The notes below the pieces were generated by a model that saw nothing but the letters and a program-made list of their open reading frames with translations, had not been told where the DNA came from and searched no databases. The position numbers were made by a program, and so were the translations under genes. Of a stretch of 5,248 nt of DNA, positions 1 through 5,248 are shown in pieces; the first letter of the stretch is position 1; each line of letters starts with the position of its first letter. This DNA comes from an uncultured Clostridia bacterium. Lineage in GTDB: Bacteria > Bacillota > Clostridia > Oscillospirales > Oscillospiraceae. The DNA is taken from NCBI GenBank assembly GCA_945946745.1, contig CAMEWZ010000118.1, positions 1 through 5,248 on the forward strand, read 5' to 3'.

Positions 1-731
1 AAGAGGTCGCCCGGATGTTCAATAAGTATAACTTCCTGGCCCTGCCCGTGGTGGATGGGGAAAACCGGATGGTGGGCATCGTCACCTTCGACGACGCCAT
101 GGAAGTCATGGAAGACGAGGCCACCGAGGATATGGAGATCATGGCGGCCATGACTCCCTCGGAAAAGACCTATCTGAAAAGCACCCCCATCGACCTGTTC
201 AAGCACCGCATTCCCTGGCTGATGCTGCTGATGGTGTCGGCCACCTTCACGGGCATGATCATCACCGCCTTTGAGGACGCTCTGAGCCTGCTGCCCGCGC
301 TGACGGCCTTCATCCCCATGCTGATGGATACCGGCGGTAACTGCGGCTCCCAGTCCTCTGTCACGGTTATCCGTTCCTTGAGCCTGGACGAGCTGAAGTT
401 TTCCGACTTGTTCAAGGTCATGTGGAAGGAGATCCGCACCGCCGTTCTCTGCGGCGCGACCCTGGCGGTGGTGTGCTTTGTGAAGGTGCTGCTCATTGAC
501 CGGATGCTGATGCACAATGAGAGCATCAGTATCCTGGTAAGCGGCGTGGTGTGCCTGACCCTGGCGGTCACCGTGGTCATCGCCAAATTTGTGGGCTGTT
601 CCCTGCCCCTGCTTGCCAAACGCCTGGGCTTCGACCCGGCGGTGATGGCCAGCCCCTTCATCACCACCATCGTGGACGCCCTGAGTCTGCTGGTGTACTT
701 CCTGTTCGCCAAGACCTTGCTGCATTTGTAA
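1..731 (+). CDS. mgtE: Magnesium transporter MgtE, C-terminal part (5' end outside window)
   Basis: This is a Mg2+-selective channel/transporter of the inner membrane whose cytoplasmic CBS domains sense Mg2+ and gate the pore. The reading frame is open to the left edge (Glu-Val-Ala-Arg precede the first Met at base 15), so that Met is internal and the N domain and most of the CBS pair are missing. About 242 residues of a family of roughly 450 remain. In order they show the end of the second CBS domain (LALPVVDGENRMVGIVTFDD), an acidic connecting/plug-helix stretch, then five hydrophobic helices. The signature Asp-Thr-Gly-Gly-Asn-Cys-Gly-Ser-Gln is at bases 327-353. The last helix carries TTIVD, whose Asp (675-677) probably corresponds to the pore Asp432 of Thermus MgtE. 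The gene ends in TAA, followed at once by a terminator, so it is the last gene of its transcript. The family assignment is very secure. Confidence 0.97.
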   Translation, partial: EVARMFNKYNFLALPVVDGENRMVGIVTFDDAMEVMEDEATEDMEIMAAMTPSEKTYLKSTPIDLFKHRIPWLMLLMVSATFTGMIITAFEDALSLLPALTAFIPMLMDTGGNCGSQSSVTVIRSLSLDELKFSDLFKVMWKEIRTAVLCGATLAVVCFVKVLLIDRMLMHNESISILVSGVVCLTLAVTVVIAKFVGCSLPLLAKRLGFDPAVMASPFITTIVDALSLLVYFLFAKTLLHL

Positions 732-742
732 GGAATTTACGC

Positions 743-777
743 AAAAGGCTTCTCCGATTTGGAGAAGCCTTTTCCTA
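743..777 (+). terminator. Rho-independent terminator of mgtE
   Basis: A perfect 13-bp stem (743-755 with 761-773) encloses the 5-nt loop GATTT, starting 11 bases after the mgtE stop codon. The 3' arm ends in TTTT, and the 5' arm begins with AAAA, so the hairpin could also work on the opposite strand. It should isolate mgtE from the downstream region. Confidence 0.9.
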
Positions 778-800
778 TGTCTGGAGATCAACCAATCAGA

Positions 801-1053
801 GCCACAAATTGTAGTTTAGCGGCGAGTCGCCGCTGACAATGCGTGCACGGTGCAGAGGGCATCGCTACTTCCCTGCCCCGCTCGGTTTCGTTACTGCGGT
901 TAATTGTAATTTGTCGGTCAGTCCCTTGCCTCTCCCTATGGGAGAGGTGCCCCCGAAGGGGGCGGAGAGGGCCCTCTCAGTCACGGCTAACGCCGTGCCA
1001 GCTCCCCCAACGGGGGAGCCAAGGCTGCTGCGCGACAAATTCCAATTTGTCGC
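801..1053. repeat. Multi-hairpin, MITE-like intergenic element
   Basis: This gene-free stretch is almost entirely made of inverted repeats. The ends match as imperfect inverted repeats: 801-813 against the complement of 1041-1053, 11 of 13 bases, core ACAAATTG. A second inverted pair, 902-916 against 1033-1047, matches 14 of 15. Stems seen are 818-824/828-834 (AGCGGCG), 929-936/940-947 (CCTCTCCC), 949-954/958-963 (GCCCCC, loop GAA), a 14-bp palindrome at 965-978, 982-987/992-997 (CACGGC), 1001-1008/1012-1019 (GCTCCCCC) and 1032-1041/1044-1053 (GCGACAAATT). No open frame here looks protein-like. From memory, similar hairpin strings recur in Oscillospiraceae intergenic regions, so a dispersed non-autonomous repeat is the likeliest reading. 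Copy number cannot be tested in a single window, and a structured RNA or a protein-binding array are alternatives. Confidence 0.6.
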
Positions 1054-1090
1054 AATGCGGAGTCAACCCGATAAATATTGGAAAAAAATT

Positions 1091-1118
1091 TGCAACCCCT
1101 GCCGTTTTTTTCCGTGTA
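1091..1118 (+). promoter_or_regulatory. Putative ECF-type promoter of the sigma factor operon
   Basis: TGCAACC at 1091-1097 resembles the AAC-containing -35 element of ECF promoters. CGTGTA at 1113-1118 resembles the CGT-type -10 element. From TGCAAC to CGTGTA is 16 bases, the classic ECF spacing (as in Bacillus SigW TGAAAC-N16-CGTA). The spacer carries a run of seven T at 1105-1111. Transcription would start near 1124, leaving a leader of about 25 bases before the sigma gene. Since many ECF sigma factors activate their own operon, autoregulation is the natural inference. No good housekeeping -35/-10 pair was seen at the same place. Confidence 0.6.
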
Positions 1119-1138
1119 GAGAAGTGAACACAAACAAA

Positions 1139-1144
1139 GGAGGG
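1139..1144 (+). promoter_or_regulatory. Ribosome binding site that fixes the sigma factor start
   Basis: AAAGGAGGG (1136-1144) lies 6 bases before the ATG at 1151. The frame is open far upstream (to about 839), but only this ATG has a strong binding site and a family-like N-terminus, so it decides the start. Confidence 0.9.
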
Positions 1145-1150
1145 ATTTCT

Positions 1151-1708
1151 ATGGAGGATGCGCAGATCCTGGAGCTGTATTTTGCCCGGTCGGAGCAGGC
1201 CATTGTGGAGACCGATACCAAATACGGCGGCTACTGCTACTCCATCGCCTACAACATCCTGGTAAACGCCGAGGACGCGGAAGAAAGTGTCAGCGATACA
1301 TACTTAGCCGCCTGGAGGGCCATGCCGCCCCGGCGGCCGGCGATCCTTGCCACATTCCTGGGCAAGATCACCCGGCACCTGTCTATCGACCGCTGGCGCA
1401 GCCGAAGCGCTTATAAACGGGGCGGTGGGGAAATGCCGCTGGCTCTGGAGGAGCTGGGGGAGTGCGTTGCCGGAGGCGAAAGCCCGGAGCAGGCTGTCCA
1501 GCGCAAGGCGCTGGCCGCCGCTGTCAACCGATTCCTGGCGGCGCTGCCGGAGACGGAGCGCAGTGTCTTTTTGTGCCGGTACTGGTATTTCGATTCCCTG
1601 GCGGACACCGCCGAACACTTCGGCTTTACGGAAAGCAAGGTCAAATCCATACTCCACCGAACCCGGAAGAAGCTCCGGGCCCAGCTTGAAAAGGAGGGAC
1701 TGCTATGA
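1151..1708 (+). CDS. ECF-family RNA polymerase sigma factor
   Basis: This 185-residue protein has the two-domain plan of extracytoplasmic-function sigma factors, which direct RNA polymerase to a small regulon in response to an envelope or external signal. Region 2 spans about residues 10-88. It includes the core-binding helix ILVNAEDAEESVSDTYLAAW (residues 36-55) and a basic -10-recognition helix around ITRHLSIDRWRSR (73-85). After a short linker, region 4 spans about 118-182: LPETERSVFLCRYWYFDSLADTAEHFGFTESKVKSILHRTRKKLRAQL, a clear helix-turn-helix for the -35 element. The start at 1151 has a strong ribosome binding site; the longer frame beginning at 839 would translate the hairpin repeat and is not credible. 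The stop codon overlaps the next start (ATGA), indicating translational coupling with the membrane protein. An ECF-like promoter just upstream suggests self-activation. The family is secure; the ECF subgroup and regulon are unknown. Confidence 0.95.
   Translation: MEDAQILELYFARSEQAIVETDTKYGGYCYSIAYNILVNAEDAEESVSDTYLAAWRAMPPRRPAILATFLGKITRHLSIDRWRSRSAYKRGGGEMPLALEELGECVAGGESPEQAVQRKALAAAVNRFLAALPETERSVFLCRYWYFDSLADTAEHFGFTESKVKSILHRTRKKLRAQLEKEGLL
1691..1698 (+). promoter_or_regulatory. Ribosome binding site for the membrane protein, inside the sigma gene
   Basis: AAGGAGGG within the last codons of the sigma gene lies 6 bases before the ATG at 1705. Together with the 1705-1708 ATGA overlap, it supports coupled translation at similar levels, as expected for a sigma factor and its partner. 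Confidence 0.85.
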
Positions 1709-3753
1709 ACGCCAACCAACTTTTGGACGCCATTGGAGACGCCAAGGATCCTTATGTATGGGAAGCCCAGCGCCGCCGCGCCGGGGAGGCCCCCAAGGCC
1801 AAAGCGCTGCCCCTGCGGAAAAGTTTGCTCATCGCCGCCGTGATCGCACTGACACTGCTGCTGGTGGGCTGCGCGGTGGTGTATGCGCTGCGTTTGCAGG
1901 ACATGAAGGTGGGGCAGCACACCGAGTCTATTCCCACCTATTATGATGAGGAGGGCAATGCCATCCCCGCGCAGACCCGGCCGCCGATTACCTTGATCTC
2001 TTTGCAGGGGGCGAATCGGGAAGCCTTGGCGGAATGGGTCGCCTTCAAGGAAAGCTATGACCAGGACGGATCCATTGCCATCCAGGCGGACAATTCCGGC
2101 AGCGCCCAGAATATCCCGGAAGCCTACCGCTTTACCTATGACTGCTACAGCCAGGAAATGGTGGACAAGCTGAACGAGATCGTGGAAAAGTATGATTTAA
2201 AGCTGCTGTCCACGTACGTTACCTGCCAATATTATGAAAACAGCGTCCTGTTTGGCGCGTTGGGCATTGACGGCGTATGCCGGGATACACCGGGCGCGGA
2301 GGTGGAATACTTAAGCGGGTATTTTTATCCGGAGGGAACCTTCAGCCTGGACATGGCCATTACCATGGACGCGGGAACCTGGCGTTGTGACAGCAGCATT
2401 GCCAGCGTCCGCTATTCCCGGAAGGATTCTTTCGACCCGGTGGTGGGCGCGCTGGATGACCCCGACAGCTATACCCAATGGGACTATACCCGGGAGGATG
2501 GCGTTACGGTGCTTCTGGCAAGGAAGGAGGGTAGCTGGGCCAGGATCTATGCGGATCTGCCGGAGGCTTTTCTTTCCGTCCTTCTGGATGGGGATATCCT
2601 GGTAAATGGGGAAAAAGTGCCTATGACAGCGGAAGCGCTGGAGCAAATCGCGGAATTGTTTGACCTGACCATCTCTCCCCACCCGGCGGATATGACCCAG
2701 GTGGAGATATTGCAAGCCCAAGCGGCAGAAGACCACAAAGAAGCCCAGGCCGCCGCCCAGGCGGAATGGGAATCCCATTTTACGGTCAGCGGCTATGCGG
2801 AATTTGTGGAATACGAACTGGAGCATAGCCATAGTCCGGAAGAACTTTCCTACATCCTGCGCGACCTGAACGGGGACGGTGTGGAGGAACTGATTATCAA
2901 CGGCGGGGAGATCCTTTCCCTGAAGGACGGAGAAACCTACAAGTATTTTGACTTCGACAGTACCGGTGTCTTCATTCCGCACTTTCAGCTATGCGAAGGA
3001 AATCTGTTTGAGCTCTATTGTGAGGATTTTGGCACTTACCAGTATTACTTCTATCAGGCAAATGGGGAATCCGCCTCCTTTCTCACCGGGGTAAGCTACG
3101 ATACCGTGAATGACATTTGGTATGTAAACCGGAAAGACGGCGCGGTCACAGAGAACAGACAGCAGATTACGAAGGAAGAAGCCCAGCAGATCCTGGATTC
3201 CTATACCCGGATCGAATTTGACTGGCTACCACTGAAGCGCTATGGGGAGCCTGTGGTGGAAATGAACGATTCTGACCCCTACGCCAAGTACATTGCCAAG
3301 TCCCTGTACCGCTATGATAACGCCGGGAATTACCGGTATACCCGGATGGATCTGAACGGCGACGGCGTGGAGGAGCTGATCACCCAGGATGCCCTGATCA
3401 ATCAGCAATATTTGCTGCTCCGTGTCCAAACAAACGTAGATGGAAAGCTGACTGCCGTGAAAACCGGCACAGGAGTGGATATCTTCACCCATGTCTGCGA
3501 GGGCGGCATTCTGGAATATTCCGAGGATTATGATGAAAATAGCCACCCCTATCACGCGTATTACCAGATGACCGGGGATAAATGCCTGCTGGTTGACAGT
3601 GTCTTTCAAGACCGGGGGTCGGGATACTGGTACCGGATGTCCGGGGGAAAGGAAGGCGAGGTCATTACAGAGCAGGAGGCGCTGTCCGTCATCGGCTCGT
3701 ATAAACGAATCGAGCTGGACAGCAAGCCTTTTCCCGAATATCCCTTCCGATAG
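1705..3753 (+). CDS. Single-pass membrane protein, putative anti-sigma/sensor partner, with duplicated Ca2+-loop-like modules
   Basis: This 682-residue protein has no assigned function that I recognise. Residues 1-40 are a polar, basic, presumably cytoplasmic tail (LLDAIGDAKDPYVWEAQRRR). Residues 41-62 form one transmembrane helix, and the remainder should be outside. The first external region (about 63-325) has ITLISLQGANREALAEW at 95-111. An Ala/Gln/Glu-rich linker, probably helical, covers 331-357. Two tandem modules follow, about 359-513 and 521-682. Each opens with DLNGDGVEEL (387-396 and 549-558), an EF-hand/FG-GAP-like loop with Asp, Asn and Asp at positions 1, 3 and 5. Each has a Cys-Glu-Gly (430, 598) and closes with ITxxEA then SYxRIExD (499-506, 665-672). 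The ATGA overlap with an ECF sigma gene and the membrane topology suggest an anti-sigma or signal-transducing partner. No HxxxCxxC zinc anti-sigma motif is present, so that role is inferred. A lipobox-like LVGC at 53-56 lies inside the helix and is probably fortuitous. Confidence 0.85.
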   Translation: MNANQLLDAIGDAKDPYVWEAQRRRAGEAPKAKALPLRKSLLIAAVIALTLLLVGCAVVYALRLQDMKVGQHTESIPTYYDEEGNAIPAQTRPPITLISLQGANREALAEWVAFKESYDQDGSIAIQADNSGSAQNIPEAYRFTYDCYSQEMVDKLNEIVEKYDLKLLSTYVTCQYYENSVLFGALGIDGVCRDTPGAEVEYLSGYFYPEGTFSLDMAITMDAGTWRCDSSIASVRYSRKDSFDPVVGALDDPDSYTQWDYTREDGVTVLLARKEGSWARIYADLPEAFLSVLLDGDILVNGEKVPMTAEALEQIAELFDLTISPHPADMTQVEILQAQAAEDHKEAQAAAQAEWESHFTVSGYAEFVEYELEHSHSPEELSYILRDLNGDGVEELIINGGEILSLKDGETYKYFDFDSTGVFIPHFQLCEGNLFELYCEDFGTYQYYFYQANGESASFLTGVSYDTVNDIWYVNRKDGAVTENRQQITKEEAQQILDSYTRIEFDWLPLKRYGEPVVEMNDSDPYAKYIAKSLYRYDNAGNYRYTRMDLNGDGVEELITQDALINQQYLLLRVQTNVDGKLTAVKTGTGVDIFTHVCEGGILEYSEDYDENSHPYHAYYQMTGDKCLLVDSVFQDRGSGYWYRMSGGKEGEVITEQEALSVIGSYKRIELDSKPFPEYPFR

Positions 3754-3781
3754 ATAATAGAGGCGTTCTTTGGACATGCGT

Positions 3782-3812
3782 AAGCCCCCACGCGGTAAGC
3801 GTGGGGGCTTTT
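3782..3812 (+). terminator. Rho-independent terminator of the sigma operon
   Basis: A perfect 12-bp stem (3782-3793 with 3799-3810, core GCCCCCACGC) closes loop GGTAA and ends in TTTT, 28 bases after the membrane protein's stop codon. It lies between convergent genes. Read on the minus strand it is the first hairpin after upp, but there it has only TT after the stem, so it would be a weaker terminator in that direction. Confidence 0.9.
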
Positions 3813-3826
3813 CTCTGTTAGGAAAC

Positions 3827-4456
3827 TTACTTGGTGCCGAAGATCCGGTCGCCGGCGTCACCCAGGCCGGGAACGATGTAGGCGTGCTCGTTGAGCTTTT
3901 CGTCCAGAGCGGCCAGGTACACTTCCACGTCGGGGTGGGCCTCCTGGACGGCCTTGACGCCCTCGGGGCAGCCGATGATGTTCATCATGATGATGTTCTT
4001 GCAGCCCCGGCGCTTCAGAAAATCAATGGCCGCGATGGCGCTGCCGCCGGTGGCCAGCATGGGGTCTACCACGAACACCACCCGGTTTTCCACATCCTCA
4101 GGCAGCTTGCAGTAGTATTCCACGGGCTTGTGGGTTTCGGGATCCCGGTACAGGCCGATGTGGCCGATCTTGGCGGAGGGGATCAGAGCCACCATATTGT
4201 CCACCATGCCCAGGCCCGCCCGCAGCACGGGAACGATGGCCAGCTTCTTACCGGAGAGCATCCGGCACTTGGCGGTGGCGATGGGGGTCTCCACAGTGAC
4301 CTCCTCGGTGGGCAGGTTCCGGGTGGCCTCGTAGCACATGAGGCCGGCGATCTCGCCCACCAGCTCCCGGAATTCCTTGACAGGGGTGTCCTTGCTGCGC
4401 AGGATGGCCAGCTTGTGCTGGATCAGGGGATGCTCGATAACGTGAACAGTTGCCAT
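3827..4456 (-). CDS. upp: Uracil phosphoribosyltransferase
   Basis: This cytoplasmic pyrimidine-salvage enzyme converts uracil and PRPP to UMP and pyrophosphate. The 209-residue length is typical for bacterial Upp. Signatures include the start VHVIEHPLIQHKLAILR, TPVKEFRELV, the LAIVPVLRAGLGMVD segment, the PRPP-binding loop VVDPMLATGGSA in the second half, and the C-terminal uracil-binding YIVPGLGDAGDRIFGTK. All expected motifs are intact. The ATG at 4454-4456 is preceded on the minus strand by AAAGGAG (GGAG at 4467-4470) with a somewhat long spacing of 10 bases. It lies 76 bases downstream of tsaB in the same direction and converges on the sigma operon. I see no PyrR-type attenuator leader; the gap holds only a modest hairpin and a poor promoter candidate. 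Confidence 0.98.
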   Translation of the reverse strand: MATVHVIEHPLIQHKLAILRSKDTPVKEFRELVGEIAGLMCYEATRNLPTEEVTVETPIATAKCRMLSGKKLAIVPVLRAGLGMVDNMVALIPSAKIGHIGLYRDPETHKPVEYYCKLPEDVENRVVFVVDPMLATGGSAIAAIDFLKRRGCKNIIMMNIIGCPEGVKAVQEAHPDVEVYLAALDEKLNEHAYIVPGLGDAGDRIFGTK

Positions 4457-4481
4457 GATATTGTGTCTCCTTTATGTTGTA

Positions 4482-4490
4482 ATGTATATC
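4482..4490 (-). promoter_or_regulatory. Possible -10 element for upp
   Basis: On the minus strand the gap reads GATATACAT, containing TATACA, a fair match to TATAAT, about 30 bases before the upp start. No convincing -35 element lies 16-18 bases upstream, so upp may instead be transcribed from tsaB or from an activator-dependent or unusual promoter. Confidence 0.25.
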
Positions 4491-4510
4491 TCAAGTTGAT
4501 AACGGAAAGT

Positions 4511-4533
4511 GAAAAGGGGAAACTTTTCCCTTT
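4511..4533 (-). terminator. Weak hairpin between tsaB and upp, possible terminator or attenuator
   Basis: AAAGGGGA at 4513-4520 pairs with TTTTCCCTTT at 4526-4533, with one G-T wobble and a small loop, and begins within the tsaB stop codon. On the minus strand the 3' arm ends in TTTTC, not a long U run. It could reduce read-through from tsaB into upp, but it is low in GC and may be incidental. Confidence 0.35.
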
Positions 4534-5240
4534 CAACTGTCAGCTTTCAACTTCTCCATCCGTTCCCGTTCCGCCTGGCTCAGGCGCAGGTAGTTGGGCG
4601 TTAGGGCGTTGGCATCGCCGGGTTCCCCGGCGGCGATTTTTCGCGCTGCCAGCAGGGCGACTCCATCGGCCCGCTGGTGCATCCGGTGCTCCGGAGGCAA
4701 AACCAGATTGGGAATCTCGCCGGACAACGTGCGGTAGGCCAGGGTGCTGCCGTCGCCCACCAGGAAAATGGGGCCGTCCAGGGCTTTCAGTTCCTCCGAC
4801 AGGTCAGAAAGGGCGATGGCCCGGTCCTCCCGGAGCCGTTCCAGTGTGCCTTGGTTGACGGAAAACAACGCGTTATACACCTGGCTCCGCCGGGCATCCA
4901 TGCAGGGGCAGACATAGCCCTGCCAGGCTCCCAGGGACAGGGCCATGGCCTCCAGGGTGGACACCCCATAGCAGGGAAGCTCCCGGCCCCAGGCGAAGCC
5001 CTTGGCCGCCGCCACACCGATGCGCACCCCGGTAAAGGAGCCGGGGCCTGCGGCTACGGCCACCGCGTTGACATCCGCCACGGTTTTGCCGCATTGGGCC
5101 AGCAGCTGCTCCGCCATCACCAGCAGGGTCTGACTGTGGGTCAGACCGGTGTTCTGGTAGCTTTCCCCCAGCAGGCGGCCGTCCTCCAGCAGCGCGGCGG
5201 AGGCGGCCTTGGCGCTGGTTTCAAAGGCTAAGATCAGCAA
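4533..5240 (-). CDS. tsaB: tRNA threonylcarbamoyladenosine (t6A) biosynthesis protein TsaB
   Basis: TsaB is a cytoplasmic, catalytically inactive paralogue and partner of TsaD. With TsaE it enables transfer of threonylcarbamoyl to A37 of ANN-decoding tRNAs. The protein opens with LILAFETSAKAAS (family pattern ILAxDTS), has LTHSQTLL around residues 33-40, and carries the hallmark AGPGSFTGVRIGVAAAKG around 64-81. Its length of about 235 residues is normal. The start is uncertain: the best-fitting start is a TTG at 5238-5240, giving MLILAFETS. The two G's at the window edge (5247-5248) could be the end of its ribosome binding site, but the frame stays open to the edge (Asn-Pro) and a start just outside cannot be excluded. 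The next gene downstream is upp, not the rimI or tsaD often found beside tsaB. Confidence 0.95.
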   Translation of the reverse strand: MLILAFETSAKAASAALLEDGRLLGESYQNTGLTHSQTLLVMAEQLLAQCGKTVADVNAVAVAAGPGSFTGVRIGVAAAKGFAWGRELPCYGVSTLEAMALSLGAWQGYVCPCMDARRSQVYNALFSVNQGTLERLREDRAIALSDLSEELKALDGPIFLVGDGSTLAYRTLSGEIPNLVLPPEHRMHQRADGVALLAARKIAAGEPGDANALTPNYLRLSQAERERMEKLKADS

Positions 5241-5248
5241 GGGATTCC

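Noticed and set aside
804..1053. CRISPR array
   Set aside because: The repeated motifs are short, in alternating orientation and irregularly spaced, with no regular repeat-spacer pattern and no cas genes.
788..1068. TCAACC at 788-793 and 1063-1068 as a target-site duplication of the hairpin element
   Set aside because: The 6-base repeat is not adjacent to the inverted-repeat ends (about 10 bases away on each side) and could easily be chance.
839..1150. N-terminal extension of the sigma factor frame to about 289 residues
   Set aside because: The extension translates the hairpin repeat and the putative promoter, is low in family character, and has no good ribosome binding site. The ATG at 1151 has a strong site and gives a normal ECF length.
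1861..1872. Lipobox-like LVGC (residues 53-56) suggesting a lipoprotein
   Set aside because: The Cys sits in the middle of a continuous hydrophobic helix after a 40-residue N-terminal tail, unlike lipoprotein signal peptides. A transmembrane anchor fits better, though lipidation is not formally excluded.
2311..2982. 223-aa minus-strand open frame inside the membrane protein gene
   Set aside because: It is antisense to a coherent long gene with repeated domains and resembles no family; its composition is that of a shadow frame.
3770..4858. 362-aa plus-strand open frame opposite upp and tsaB
   Set aside because: It is a GC-rich shadow frame over the terminator, two well-identified minus-strand genes and their gap, and its translation shows no recognisable domain.
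4677..5231. 184-aa plus-strand open frame opposite tsaB
   Set aside because: It is antisense to a confidently identified TsaB and its His/Gln/Gly-rich translation is typical of a shadow.

Overview
The window looks like the chromosome of a GC-rich anaerobic Clostridia member, probably Oscillospiraceae (relatives of Faecalibacterium, Flavonifractor or Oscillibacter). This rests on strong AAAGGAGG ribosome binding sites, Firmicutes-type intrinsic terminators, the protein character of MgtE, Upp and TsaB, and an ECF sigma / membrane-protein pair of a type I associate with that family. It is an inference; no rRNA or other marker gene is present.

Layout, left to right. (1) Bases 1-731 (+) hold the 3' part of mgtE, a magnesium channel/transporter cut by the window edge, closed by a perfect 13-bp terminator hairpin. 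(2) Bases 774-1090 hold no credible gene. They contain a compact element (about 801-1053) with imperfect terminal inverted repeats and a string of short GC-rich hairpins, resembling a MITE-like dispersed repeat. (3) Bases 1091-3753 (+) form a two-gene operon: an ECF-type promoter, a 185-aa ECF sigma factor, and, overlapping by ATGA, a 682-aa single-pass membrane protein with a large extracytoplasmic part. The extracytoplasmic part ends in two tandem ~165-aa modules, each starting with an Asp-Leu-Asn-Gly-Asp-Gly calcium-loop-like motif. A strong terminator follows. (4) On the minus strand, converging on that operon, lie tsaB (tRNA t6A biosynthesis, 5' end at the window edge) and then upp (uracil phosphoribosyltransferase).

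mgtE, tsaB and upp are ordinary housekeeping genes. The most interesting part is the middle: a probably self-activating ECF sigma factor co-translated with an uncharacterised membrane protein in the usual anti-sigma position. That protein lacks a recognisable zinc anti-sigma motif and has a duplicated, possibly Ca2+-binding external domain. The simplest model is a surface-sensing switch in which the membrane protein holds or releases the sigma factor; the ligand and regulon cannot be read from this sequence. The hairpin element sits directly upstream of the operon's promoter.
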